DNA of 44,289 nucleotides from an uncultured Alphaproteobacteria bacterium (GCA_902557145.1 CACDYZ010000010.1:1-44289), one strand, 5' to 3'. Shown: positions 25,284 through 33,953, counted from the first letter of the stretch. Notes: generated by a model not told the origin, from the sequence alone. Numbers and translations are program-made.

Positions 25284-25691
25284 ATGGCTGAAAATAATAA
25301 ATACAAATTAATTTCTAAAATCATTATTGGATTTTTAGCTTTATGGGCTTTGATAGTTCCTATACTTCAAGTATTTGGAACAACAATTGTTTTTCCTATT
25401 AGAATATCGGAGTCAGGGGAAATACCCTATTATCGACTACTAGGGGTAAGAACTGCTGTTTGTTTTACATTTGTTTTTTTTGCATTTAGGTTCCTATTCA
25501 TTGAATACTCTAAATTTTATCCTATAAAGTTTTTAGATATTTTTTTAAAAATACTATTTTTATCTAATTTCTTTGTTTTTTTTGCTCATGGTGTGGAAAT
25601 TGGCGAGTATGTTTTACTTATTATCTTTCTTCCCCTCTTAATAATAATACACATCATTTCGGGAGAAAAATTTAGAAAATATTTTAAATAA
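25284..25691 (+). CDS. Hypothetical four-helix membrane protein (tRNA-segment cargo)
   Basis: A 135-residue protein with four hydrophobic segments (about 12-35, 52-72, 82-101, 105-125) and a lysine-rich C-terminus. No family is recognised. It is the only gene between the complete tRNA-Arg(UCG) and its 5'-half copy, and lies between two identical GGGACA-type repeats. That context suggests acquired cargo rather than a core gene. No clear ribosome site; flanking gaps of about 200 bases hold the repeats and the half tRNA only. Confidence 0.55.
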   Translation: MAENNKYKLISKIIIGFLALWALIVPILQVFGTTIVFPIRISESGEIPYYRLLGVRTAVCFTFVFFAFRFLFIEYSKFYPIKFLDIFLKILFLSNFFVFFAHGVEIGEYVLLIIFLPLLIIIHIISGEKFRKYFK

Positions 25692-25700
25692 ATAACTTGT

Positions 25701-25719
25701 GGGACAAATATGGGACACA
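25701..25719. repeat. 19-bp direct repeat, copy 2 (GGGACA pair, 11-bp period)
   Basis: Identical to 25112-25130 and in the same orientation, 589 bases away. It lies nine bases after the cargo gene and 92 bases before the half tRNA. Confidence 0.75.
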
Positions 25720-25810
25720 ACGAAACAAATTTTAACTAAATTTGATTACCTTAAGAAAAAAAAGTAACTAAAATAAATGAAGATATGCAAGGTGAACGAC
25801 TACTAGGATT

Positions 25811-25848
25811 TCCGAAGTCATTTGTGCTATCCGTTACACCACGGAACC
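25811..25848 (-). repeat. 5'-half copy of tRNA-Arg(UCG), truncated in the anticodon loop
   Basis: On the minus strand these 38 bases repeat the tRNA-Arg 5' end through the anticodon loop (to CTTCGGA), with one mismatch in the D arm. The match stops exactly at the loop end. Upstream sequence (TGATTTTATTAA at about 25855-25866) is also shared with the complete gene. There is no 3' half, so it is not a functional tRNA. Confidence 0.85.
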
Positions 25849-25891
25849 AATTATTGATTTTATTAATTTTTAAATCCTTTAAAATATAATA

Positions 25892-26131
25892 ATGTCTACT
25901 TTATCTAGTTCTATTTTCTATATTCTAACAGGATGGACCTGTGCAATAAACATATACAAATTCTTTTACCAAAAAAAATTAAAGGACTTTTCCAATAATA
26001 AAGATCAACAAAATGATGGCCAATTGAATGAAATGAATTCACATTTCAAAAAAGCAGATAAATTGGGTAAAATTTTTCTTACACTATGGTGTTTTTCTGC
26101 AGTGTGGTTTTTCTATAATTTAAATGCATAA
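25892..26131 (+). CDS. Small two-helix membrane protein, unknown
   Basis: A 79-residue protein with a hydrophobic N-terminal helix (about 6-25), a polar Lys/Asp/Asn-rich middle and a second helix (about 60-77, F-L-T-L-W-C-F-S-A-V-W-F-F-Y). No family is recognised. It heads the compact series leading to ybgC, 12 bases before the next gene. Plausible from its position and regular composition, but it could be misjudged. Confidence 0.5.
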   Translation: MSTLSSSIFYILTGWTCAINIYKFFYQKKLKDFSNNKDQQNDGQLNEMNSHFKKADKLGKIFLTLWCFSAVWFFYNLNA

Positions 26132-26143
26132 GGTTGCAAAGAA

Positions 26144-26362
26144 ATGATTAACCCAGTATTTGATAAAAAAAAACATATAAAGTGGGAGTATAGAATTTAC
26201 ACCCAATACTTGGATGATGAAGAACTAGAGTCAGAAAATGATTGGCTCAATAAAGGTGGAAAAGAGGGCTGGGAGTTAGTGAATGTTATCAAAGACAAAT
26301 CAGACGTCTCGTCAAAACACAAAATGATTTACTATTTTAAGAGAGAGAAGATTTCCCAATAA
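26144..26362 (+). CDS. DUF4177-like small protein
   Basis: A 72-residue soluble protein with W-E-Y-R-I-Y early, L-N-K-G-G-K-E-G-W-E-L-V-N-V in the middle and I-Y-Y-F-K-R at the end. The pattern of an aromatic strand, L-N-x-x-G-x-E-G-W-E-L-V and a final strand is the DUF4177 fold, function unknown. It follows a small membrane protein and precedes another membrane peptide, in one direction with ybgC. Confidence 0.6.
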   Translation: MINPVFDKKKHIKWEYRIYTQYLDDEELESENDWLNKGGKEGWELVNVIKDKSDVSSKHKMIYYFKREKISQ

Positions 26363-26382
26363 TTTCCTAGATGGTTAATTAA

Positions 26383-26463
26383 ATGAATGAATATAGATAT
26401 TTAATTTTTGGAATAGTTATAATTATAATTACTTATATATTGTATTTAGGCCTAACAACTTAA
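26383..26463 (+). CDS. 26-residue membrane peptide overlapping the ybgC start
   Basis: ATG 26383 to TAA 26461-26463 encodes M-N-E-Y-R-Y followed by a nearly pure hydrophobic helix (L-I-F-G-I-V-I-I-I-I-T-Y-I-L-Y-L) and a short end. The stop overlaps the ybgC ATG (TAATG), so translation would be coupled. No family is recognised. Too short for homology; the coupling is the main support. Confidence 0.42.
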   Translation: MNEYRYLIFGIVIIIITYILYLGLTT

Positions 26464-26861
26464 TGTTCCTATACACCTTTAAAATATATTACGAAGACAC
26501 AGACTCTGGTGGAGTAGTGTATTATGCAAATTATTTAAAATTTATTGAAAGAGCCCGCACTGAAATGATTAATGAATTAGGTTTCACACTCACTAAATTA
26601 CTTAATGATTATGATCGACTTTTTTTAGTTAAAAAAATTGAATGTGACTATGTTGAGTCTTGTAAACTTGAAGATACACTAAATGTACAAAGTAAAGTTT
26701 TGGTTCTTAAAAATGCTTCATTTGTCCTTGAACAAAATCTCTTAAAACAAAATAAAATTATTTTTAGATCCAAAATTGTGATGGTTTGTGTTAACTCCCA
26801 AGGAACCCCTAGTAAGATACCTAATGAGCTTCATAGTCTAATGAAAAATAAAGATGGATAA
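26463..26861 (+). CDS. ybgC: YbgC-like acyl-CoA thioesterase
   Basis: A 132-residue hotdog-fold thioesterase. I-Y-Y-E-D-T-D-S-G-G-V-V-Y-Y-A-N-Y-L holds the catalytic aspartate, followed by F-I-E-R-A-R-T-E, the 4HBT/YbgC signature. The usual tol-pal neighbours are absent; instead it overlaps acetoacetyl-CoA synthetase by eight bases. That suggests a part in CoA ester turnover within a ketone-body or short-chain acid operon, though the true substrate is unknown. Confidence 0.88.
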   Translation: MFLYTFKIYYEDTDSGGVVYYANYLKFIERARTEMINELGFTLTKLLNDYDRLFLVKKIECDYVESCKLEDTLNVQSKVLVLKNASFVLEQNLLKQNKIIFRSKIVMVCVNSQGTPSKIPNELHSLMKNKDG

Positions 26862-28773
26862 GTTATTTGAACCAACTAATAAATTTATTAAATCAACAAA
26901 TCTTTATAAATTTCAAACTTACTTAGAGAAAAAAATTTCTAAAAAATTTTCAAGTTACAATAAGCTTTGGCAGTGGAGTAATGATAATCCAGGAAATTTT
27001 TGGTTGTCTATAGTTGAATATTTTAACATAGATTTAAAAAAGAAAAGATTTTTCAAACCCTTTAAGAAAAGAAATTACTTTTGGAATTCTACTTTTTTTA
27101 ATAATAGCTACCTTAACTACTATGATTCAATTTCTAAAAACAATTCTTCAGATATAGCTATCGAATTTATTGGAGAAAATAAATTCAAAGAAATAATTAC
27201 CTATGGTGATTTAAATGAAAGAGTAAATGCCTTAAGTAACTTCTTTCAAAGCCTAGGTATTAAAAAAGGTGATGTAGTAGTTGGATATCTTCCAAATATA
27301 CCCGACACTATAATTAGTTTCTTATCAGCCGCTAAAATAGGTGCAGTTTGGTCTTCTTGTTCAGCTGATTTTGGAACACAAGCTGTAATCGATAGGTTTT
27401 CGCAATTAAAACCTAAACTACTAATTATTGCTGATCATTATTTTTACAATGGCAAAAAATTTCATTATTCAAAAAACTTAAGGTTATTAAAACAAAAATT
27501 AAATAATACAAGAATTTTAAAAACTAGTTATCCTTCCAACAAGAGCACCTCTCAATTTAAAAAAATCATCACTCAAAAAAAATATAAAAAAATAAATCAA
27601 AATGTTTTATTAGATTTCAACCATCCTCTTTATGTTTTATTTTCTAGTGGAACTACGGGGCTTCCCAAATGTATTACACACGGTCACGGTGGCTCACTTC
27701 TTCAACACTTAAAAGAATTAGCACTACATACCAACGTTAAATCAAAAGATAAGATGCTTTTTTTAACAACATGTGGTTGGATGATGTGGAACTGGACTGT
27801 TTCAAACTTATTATTAGGATCTACAATTGTTCTTTATGATGGATCTCCATTTTACCCAGATACTAATCGAGTTATTAGTATGACAAAAGATACTAAATCA
27901 ACAATGTTAGGTGCTGGTGCAAAGATTTATGAAACTATCCAGAACAAATACAAATCCAATAAGAAAAATGTTTTAAAAAAAATTAGCTGTTTTATATCTA
28001 CTGGCTCTCCTCTAAGTCCAGATACTTTTAAATTTATAAATAAAAATTTAAATTCTCAATCATTCATACACTCAGTGAGTGGCGGTACTGATATTGTCTC
28101 ATGTTTTATGTTAGGAATACCAACTCTACCCGTTTATTCTGGCGAAATTCAAGGACCAGGTCTTGGTATGAATATCGATGTTTACAATGAAAAGGGCAAA
28201 CCGACAAAAAAAACTGGTGAGTTAGTTTGTAAGACCCCCTTTCCATCTAAGCCTATTTACTTTTGGAATGATAAACTTAATAGAAAATATAAATCTGCTT
28301 ATTTCGAAAAATTTCCAAATATATGGGCCCACGGAGATTATGTAAAAAAAACAAATAATGGAGGTTATGTAATATTTGGAAGGTCAGATGCTACATTAAA
28401 CCCAGGAGGTGTAAGAATAGGGACGGGAGAAATCTATAATAGTTTGCAAAAATTTCATTGGATTGAGGATTGTTTGGCGACAGGATATATGACTGAAAAT
28501 GACGAAAAAATTATTCTTTTTTTGAAATTAACTAACTCAAAAATGAACATTGATTTTAGATCGGTATTAAAAATACACCTCAAGGCATCTCTTAGTCCAA
28601 GACATGTTCCATGGAAGGTATTTGTGGTGAAAGATATTCCAAGAACAAAAAGTGGAAAAAATTCTGAAATACTTGTCAAAAAAATCATCAATAATGATAA
28701 AGTGCAAAATCTAGGATCATTGGCAAATCCTGAGTCAGTAAATGAATATAGGATGATAAATATTAATGAATGA
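26854..28773 (+). CDS. aacS: Acetoacetyl-CoA synthetase
   Basis: A 639-residue adenylate-forming ligase of the acetoacetate-CoA ligase subfamily, activating acetoacetate with ATP and CoA. The N-terminal L-W-Q-W-S-x-x-N-P-G-x-F-W is typical. The P-loop is F-S-S-G-T-T-G-L-P-K near residue 265, followed by I-T-H-G-H-G-G. G-W-M-M-W-N-W, S-G-G-T-D-I and H-G-D-Y-V are further motifs, and the C-terminal lysine is in R-T-K-S-G-K-N. Overlaps the thiolase gene by eight bases, so acetoacetate can be taken to acetyl-CoA in two steps. Confidence 0.92.
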   Translation: MDKLFEPTNKFIKSTNLYKFQTYLEKKISKKFSSYNKLWQWSNDNPGNFWLSIVEYFNIDLKKKRFFKPFKKRNYFWNSTFFNNSYLNYYDSISKNNSSDIAIEFIGENKFKEIITYGDLNERVNALSNFFQSLGIKKGDVVVGYLPNIPDTIISFLSAAKIGAVWSSCSADFGTQAVIDRFSQLKPKLLIIADHYFYNGKKFHYSKNLRLLKQKLNNTRILKTSYPSNKSTSQFKKIITQKKYKKINQNVLLDFNHPLYVLFSSGTTGLPKCITHGHGGSLLQHLKELALHTNVKSKDKMLFLTTCGWMMWNWTVSNLLLGSTIVLYDGSPFYPDTNRVISMTKDTKSTMLGAGAKIYETIQNKYKSNKKNVLKKISCFISTGSPLSPDTFKFINKNLNSQSFIHSVSGGTDIVSCFMLGIPTLPVYSGEIQGPGLGMNIDVYNEKGKPTKKTGELVCKTPFPSKPIYFWNDKLNRKYKSAYFEKFPNIWAHGDYVKKTNNGGYVIFGRSDATLNPGGVRIGTGEIYNSLQKFHWIEDCLATGYMTENDEKIILFLKLTNSKMNIDFRSVLKIHLKASLSPRHVPWKVFVVKDIPRTKSGKNSEILVKKIINNDKVQNLGSLANPESVNEYRMININE

Positions 28774-29915
28774 TGTTTTTATAATTGATGCAGTCAGAAC
28801 ACCCATAGGAGCATATCTTGGAAACTTCAAAAAAACTGAGTCAGTAGATTTAGGAGTTTCTTGTCTTAAGGATTTATTTGCAAGAAATAAAAAAATTAAT
28901 ACTAAAGAAATAGAAGGGCTAATCTTGGGACAAGTCCTAACAAGCGGTCTGGGTATGAATACAGCAAGGCAAGTTGCTTTAAATTCTGGGATGCAACAAA
29001 CATCTTTTGCATATGTTGTAAATCAAGTTTGTGGCAGTGGCATGAGAGCTACCATGGATGGATCATCTAAAATTTATTCAGGTGAGTCTGAACTATTAAT
29101 TGTAGGTGGTCAGGAGAGTATGTCTAGAGCACGTCATACTTATTTAAGTAGGACAGGTGAAAAAAAATTAGGAAATAATGTTTTTATTGACACCCTAGTC
29201 AACGATGGATTGACAGATGCCTTTTCAAAAGAGCATATGGGCATAACTGCAGAAAATGTTTCAAGAAGATATACTGTCACTAGACAAGACCAAGATCAAT
29301 TTGCTTTTCAGTCATACCTTAAAACATATAAGGCTATTAAAAATAATTATTTTAAAAACGAATTGATGAAATCGCCTTATAAAGATGAGGTTCGCAAAGA
29401 CACTACTCTTGTTAAACTGGGTCAACTTAAAGCTGTTTTTAAAAAGTCTGGAACAGTTACAGCAGGAAATGCCTCTTCACTAAATGATGGAGCTAGTTTT
29501 ATAGCCTTAGCTTCTGAGAATTATATAAATTCTAATAAAATTAAACCTATAGCAAAAATTTTATCTTGGGCTTCATCAGCCGGTAACCCTGATTATATGG
29601 GAGTCACTCCTATTACGGCCATACAGAAATTAATGAAGAAAATGGGCGTTAATATTGGTTATTTTGATCTCGTTGAGATTAATGAGGCATTTGCTGCAAC
29701 CTCAGTTGCAGTTCAAAGATCATTAAAAATAGATCCAAATAAATTAAATATCGCTGGGGGGGGCTATTGCACTAGGTCACCCAATTGGTTGTTCTGGTGC
29801 GAGAATAGTCACAACCTTGGTTCATCAATTAAGACGAACAAAACAAAAAATTGGAGTCGCGAGTATGTGTATTGGCGGCGGACAAGGTCTAGCAATTGCT
29901 ATTGAAAAAATTTAA
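28766..29915 (+). CDS. Acetyl-CoA acetyltransferase (thiolase); frame broken at a G run, 29756-29763
   Basis: Splits acetoacetyl-CoA into two acetyl-CoA, or the reverse. The N-terminal part has D-A-V-R-T-P-I-G, the nucleophile in [17 protein letters not shown] and N-E-A-F-A-A. At a run of eight G the open frame leaves the family and stops at 29905. Removing one G restores [16 protein letters not shown] with the catalytic histidine and second cysteine, and an end at TAA 29913-29915, about 382 residues. An indel in the G run is the likely cause. Which name (phaA, atoB) fits is not determined. Confidence 0.9.
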
Positions 29916-29927
29916 AACTTATTTCTT

Positions 29928-30818
29928 GTGAGCACATCTTTAAAAGCAGCAATATTTTTGTGCTTTGCATCACTCTTTTGGTCTGGAAACTTTGTAATAG
30001 GGAGGTTCTCCTCACTTGAAAATATTGTCTCACCTTTATCTCTAGCATTTTATCGTTGGGTTATTGCTTTTCTAATTCTAACTCCTTTTTGTCTTCAAAA
30101 AGCCGTTAAAGAATTACCTCTCCTAAAAAAACAACCTGGAATGATTTTTTTAATTATTTTAACAGGCCCTACTCTTTTTAACACACTAGTATACCTAGGA
30201 TTAACAGCGACCACTGTAATAAATTCTCTTCTTATTATTTCTACAACTCCAATGCTTATAATTTTATTAAATAAATTACTTTATAAAGCCCAAACAAATA
30301 TTTTTCAGATGATAGGTATTTTCATTTCTTTAATTGGAGTTTGCTATGTTATTGCAAAAGGTAGCTTTCAAAATATTTTTGACTCCGAATTTTATTTTGG
30401 AGATTTATTTATATTATTAGCTGTAACATCTTGGGCGCTCTATTCGATATTTTTAAAAAAAAATGAGACAGGAGTCTCCGGCTTTAGTTTTTTGTATTTA
30501 TCGTTTGTTTTTACAGTGATACTTTTGTTTCCCGTTTACTTATACGATATCTTTATTCAAGATAACTTTATAAATATTGATCAAAAAACATTATTAGTGA
30601 TTGGGTACACGGGTATTTTTCCAAGCATTATTTCATATATGTGTTGGAATACTGGTGTTGCACTGATTGGTCCAAATAAATCAGGTCCCTTTTTACATTT
30701 AATGCCAATATTTGGTGGTATTCTTGCATTTTTAGTCTTTCGCGAAACTTTAGAAATTTATCATTACGCTGGTATTTTATCGGTCATTATTGGTATAATA
30801 ATTACCAACAAAAAATAA
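29928..30818 (+). CDS. EamA/DMT-family membrane transporter
   Basis: A 296-residue protein from GTG 29928 with ten hydrophobic segments in two EamA halves. It has S-L-F-W-S-G-N-F-V-I-G-R, A-F-Y-R-W, and the repeat-end motifs near P-T-L-F-N-T and P-S-I-I-S-Y-M-C-W-N. DMT permeases export amino acids, nucleobases or metabolites; no substrate can be assigned. It begins 12 bases after the corrected thiolase stop, and is likely the last gene of that operon. Confidence 0.87.
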   Translation: MSTSLKAAIFLCFASLFWSGNFVIGRFSSLENIVSPLSLAFYRWVIAFLILTPFCLQKAVKELPLLKKQPGMIFLIILTGPTLFNTLVYLGLTATTVINSLLIISTTPMLIILLNKLLYKAQTNIFQMIGIFISLIGVCYVIAKGSFQNIFDSEFYFGDLFILLAVTSWALYSIFLKKNETGVSGFSFLYLSFVFTVILLFPVYLYDIFIQDNFINIDQKTLLVIGYTGIFPSIISYMCWNTGVALIGPNKSGPFLHLMPIFGGILAFLVFRETLEIYHYAGILSVIIGIIITNKK

Positions 30819-30849
30819 TTATTATTTTTATCTAGGAGGAATAATTAGA

Positions 30850-31980
30850 ATGGCAAAAAAAATAATCAAAAATAAGTCCATTAAGAGAAGAAATTTCCTT
30901 AAAGGCGCCGGTGCTGCAGCACTTGGTGCTGCCGCAGTTTCTTCTTTGCCAGCACCTGCGATATCAGGTGGGCATAAAGAATGGATTGTTTGCTGTGCAT
31001 TTGGTAAGGCTGGTCTTTTAGGGCAAGCCATTGCTGCATACGCAGATAATATAAACAAATACTCTGATAAACTAAAAATGAAAGTTTACTACCCTGGTGA
31101 ACTCGTTCCCGGTCTGCAGTCTTTTGATGCTGTAAGAGAAGGCACTGCACAAATGGCTTATGGTGCACCTTATTACTGGACCAACGTATCAGATGCAATT
31201 GAATTTGTTGCTACTGGGCCTTTTGGTATGAATGCGATGGAACAAAATGCTTGGTGTTATTATGGTGGTGGAATTGAAGCTGCTGATAAAATTTACAATG
31301 AGCTTGGTGTAAAATTTTTACCAATGGGTAATACTGGTAATCAAATGGGGGGCTGGTTCAATAAAGAAATGAACACAGCTGACGATTATAAAGGTTTAAA
31401 AATGCGTATGCCTGGTCTTGGTGGAAGAACAATTGGAAAATTAGGAGCAACAGCTGTTTTGATGGGAGGACCTGATATCCTTACTTCATTAGCCTCTGGT
31501 GCGATTGATGCGGCAGAATGGATTTGTCCTGTTGCAGATTTAGGTCTTGGAATGCATCAAGCAGCTAAGTTCTATTATGGACCTGGTTGGCACGAGCCTT
31601 CAACCCTTCTTGATCTTTCTATTGACTTAAAGGAGTGGGAGGGACTTGATGCAGATACTCAAGCACTCATGATGGAAATGGCCAAAGCATTTAACGTTGA
31701 TGTATTTAGTCGTTTTCAAGCCTTAAATGGTCCAGCTTTAGGTAAGTTACTTAATGAACATGGAGTTCAACTTAAGACTTTCCCTGATGAATTACTTATC
31801 GCTCTTGGTAATGCAGCTGGTGAGGTAATGGAAGAGAGAGGATCAATTGACTCTCAAACTAAAGCTATCTGTAATCATATTTTATCATTTAGAAAAAATA
31901 TTATGGATTGGTCTACAAAAGGTGAGTCAGAATTCGCTAGAATTAGAAATTTACCTTTCAAATTCCCAGACTCTGTATAA
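30850..31980 (+). CDS. dctP: TRAP transporter substrate-binding protein, Tat-exported (TakP-like)
   Basis: A 376-residue periplasmic binding protein. The N-terminus carries a twin-arginine signal, K-R-R-N-F-L-K-G-A-G-A-A-A-L-G, with a likely cleavage near P-A-I-S-G-G. The mature part matches DctP receptors for 2-oxo or hydroxy acids: Y-Y-P-G-E-L-V-P-G, A-Y-G-A-P-Y-Y-W, G-N-Q-M-G-G-W-F, the ligand arginine area M-R-M-P-G-L-G-G, A-A-E-W and Y-Y-G-P-G-W-H-E. TakP-like pyruvate or oxoacid binding is plausible. A strong AGGAGG ribosome site lies about ten bases before the ATG. Unusually, its membrane subunits are convergent. Confidence 0.88.
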   Translation: MAKKIIKNKSIKRRNFLKGAGAAALGAAAVSSLPAPAISGGHKEWIVCCAFGKAGLLGQAIAAYADNINKYSDKLKMKVYYPGELVPGLQSFDAVREGTAQMAYGAPYYWTNVSDAIEFVATGPFGMNAMEQNAWCYYGGGIEAADKIYNELGVKFLPMGNTGNQMGGWFNKEMNTADDYKGLKMRMPGLGGRTIGKLGATAVLMGGPDILTSLASGAIDAAEWICPVADLGLGMHQAAKFYYGPGWHEPSTLLDLSIDLKEWEGLDADTQALMMEMAKAFNVDVFSRFQALNGPALGKLLNEHGVQLKTFPDELLIALGNAAGEVMEERGSIDSQTKAICNHILSFRKNIMDWSTKGESEFARIRNLPFKFPDSV

Positions 31981-31990
31981 GCAATTCAAT

Positions 31991-32021
31991 TTGGAGGGGC
32001 GACAAAGCCCCTCCAATTTAA
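31991..32021. terminator. Bidirectional terminator between dctP and dctM
   Basis: TTGGAGGGGC (31991-32000) pairs perfectly with GCCCCTCCAA (32007-32016) around a six-base loop, followed by TTTAATTATT. It ends dctP and can also end dctQM from the other side. Confidence 0.88.
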
Positions 32022-32024
32022 TTA

Positions 32025-33398
32025 TTAAAATAATTTATCCGGTAACCAAGTAGCTATTTCTGGAAAAAAACCAACTATAAATAAAGCAACTATTTGAACT
32101 GCTATAAAAGGCATAACTCCCTTATACATATTTTGAGTTTCTATTTCTTTTGGAGCCACTCCCCTTAGAAAGAAAAGTGAAAAACCAAATGGCGGAGTCA
32201 TAAAACTAGTTTGTAAATTTAAGGATATTAAAATTCCTAGCCATAAAGGATCGGCACCATTGGCTATTAAAACAGGACCAACTAAGGGCACTATTACAAA
32301 AATAATTTCAATATAATCCAAAAAAAAACCTAGAACAAAGATTGCAGCCATCACAATAAATAGTGCACCATATAATCCTCCTGGAAGCGTTCCTAAGAAA
32401 TGCTCTATCATTTCATCACCATTGAAGCCTCTAAAAACTAGAGAGAACATTGAGGCACCGATTAGTATTACGAACACAAAGGAACTTAATTTGACTGTAC
32501 TAAGAGATACATCTCTAATATTTTTGTAATTTAATTGTCCTTTTAAAGCAGCAATAACTGCAGCACCCACTGCACCCACTGATGCAGACTCAGTTGGAGT
32601 TGCTATACCCATTAAAATAGATCCTAAAACTAGAAGTATTAATATTAATGGAGGAAGAATTGAAGTAATAGCATTAGTATAAATTTCATTTCTTGTTCTC
32701 TCAGTCTTAACGGGTGGACAACTATTAGGGTTAATTCTTGCGTAAAAATATATCAATATAATAAACATCCCCACCAACATCAAACCAGGCATCAATGCAC
32801 CTGCAAATAAATCAATTGCTGTTACGGGCTCGGGCACTAAGCTACCGGTCATCATAGCTGCCTCTTCATTTGCACCTTGTAGTATGGAGGCAAGTAATAT
32901 TAAAACTATCGAAGGGGGAATTATCTGACCTAAAGTCCCTGCAGCACAAATAGTACCTGTAGCTATTTTTTGATCGTATCCAGCTTTAATCATTGCAGGT
33001 AATGAAAGCGTGCCCATAGTGACTACAGTTGCACCAACAATACCGGTTGATGCTGCAAGCATCATACCAACTAAGACTACCCCAATACCTAAACCACCCT
33101 TAATGGATCCAAATAACTCACCGATTGATTGTAATAATTCTCCTGCTATTTTTGTTTTTTCCAGCATTATTCCCATAAAAATAAACAAAGGCACTGCTAC
33201 TAAAGCCTCGTTTGTCATTGTTCCAAAAATTCTTTGAGGAAAAAAACCAAGCATTCTAAAATTAAATATTTCTAGAGCATCGCCGATGAAAGCAAAGATT
33301 AATGCTGAACCCGCTAGAGTAAAAGCGACTGGAAATCCAAAAAGAAGCAACACCAAGGTGCTGAGAAACATAATTATAGCTAAGACTTCAGGTGTCAT
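32025..33398 (-). CDS. dctM: TRAP transporter large permease DctM
   Basis: A 457-residue protein with about twelve membrane helices; it is the sodium-coupled transport channel. F-G-F-P-V-A-F-T-L, P-L-F-I-F-M-G-I-M-L, G-T-L-G-Q-I-I-P-P-S-I-V-L, G-I-A-T-P-T-E-S-A-S-V-G-A-V-G and Q-T-S-F-M-T-P-P-F-G are DctM signatures. It starts inside the 3' end of dctQ (11-base overlap), so the two are co-translated. It lies tail to tail with dctP across a terminator. Confidence 0.93.
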   Translation of the reverse strand: MTPEVLAIIMFLSTLVLLLFGFPVAFTLAGSALIFAFIGDALEIFNFRMLGFFPQRIFGTMTNEALVAVPLFIFMGIMLEKTKIAGELLQSIGELFGSIKGGLGIGVVLVGMMLAASTGIVGATVVTMGTLSLPAMIKAGYDQKIATGTICAAGTLGQIIPPSIVLILLASILQGANEEAAMMTGSLVPEPVTAIDLFAGALMPGLMLVGMFIILIYFYARINPNSCPPVKTERTRNEIYTNAITSILPPLILILLVLGSILMGIATPTESASVGAVGAAVIAALKGQLNYKNIRDVSLSTVKLSSFVFVILIGASMFSLVFRGFNGDEMIEHFLGTLPGGLYGALFIVMAAIFVLGFFLDYIEIIFVIVPLVGPVLIANGADPLWLGILISLNLQTSFMTPPFGFSLFFLRGVAPKEIETQNMYKGVMPFIAVQIVALFIVGFFPEIATWLPDKLF

Positions 33399-33903
33399 TA
33401 CGCTCTGAAATATTATTTATTGACTTGATAATATTTGAAATGGATTGAATAAATAAAAATATACAGAAAAATAAAATTGCACTCTTAAGAATGTATAATG
33501 CAGGCAACCCTCCCACTTCTCTTGATATTTCGCTTATTTGAATAGATCTTGTTACAAAAGTAAAACTGTATTTCCAAATTATATATAGAAATGGGAAAAC
33601 AAGAATTATGTTTCCCAAAATATCTACAATGCTTTTATACTTCTTTGAGGCATCTCTGTAAAATACATCTATTCTTACATGTTCGTTTGAGAGGTAAGTA
33701 AAACCTGCTCCCAACATAAATATAAATGCATGTAACCACACATAGCTTTCTTGCATCCATATAAAGCTGATACCAAAGCCATACCTAAGGACCACTACCG
33801 TAAAAACAACCAAAACCATTAGTACTGCAAATAATCCACATAGATACCCCACAGCTTTATTAATGGTATCCATGATCTTTGCTAGTTTGATCAAAAAGGG
33901 CAT
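33388..33903 (-). CDS. dctQ: TRAP transporter small permease DctQ
   Basis: A 171-residue protein with four hydrophobic helices. V-V-V-L-R-Y-G-F and W-M-Q-E-S-Y-V-W-L-H-A-F-I-F-M-L-G-A-G, then H-V-R-I-D-V-F-Y, are the DctQ signature set. It links the binding protein to the DctM channel. The upstream region holds a complex RNA-like structure 50 bases before the ATG and a sigma70-like promoter. Confidence 0.9.
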   Translation of the reverse strand: MPFLIKLAKIMDTINKAVGYLCGLFAVLMVLVVFTVVVLRYGFGISFIWMQESYVWLHAFIFMLGAGFTYLSNEHVRIDVFYRDASKKYKSIVDILGNIILVFPFLYIIWKYSFTFVTRSIQISEISREVGGLPALYILKSAILFFCIFLFIQSISNIIKSINNISERNDT

Positions 33904-33953
33904 AGCCGAGAATTATATATAGAGAAATAACATATTAAAGTAACTTAATTACA

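Noticed and set aside
25811..25848. A second functional tRNA-Arg(UCG)
   Set aside because: Homology ends in the anticodon loop and the 3' half is missing.
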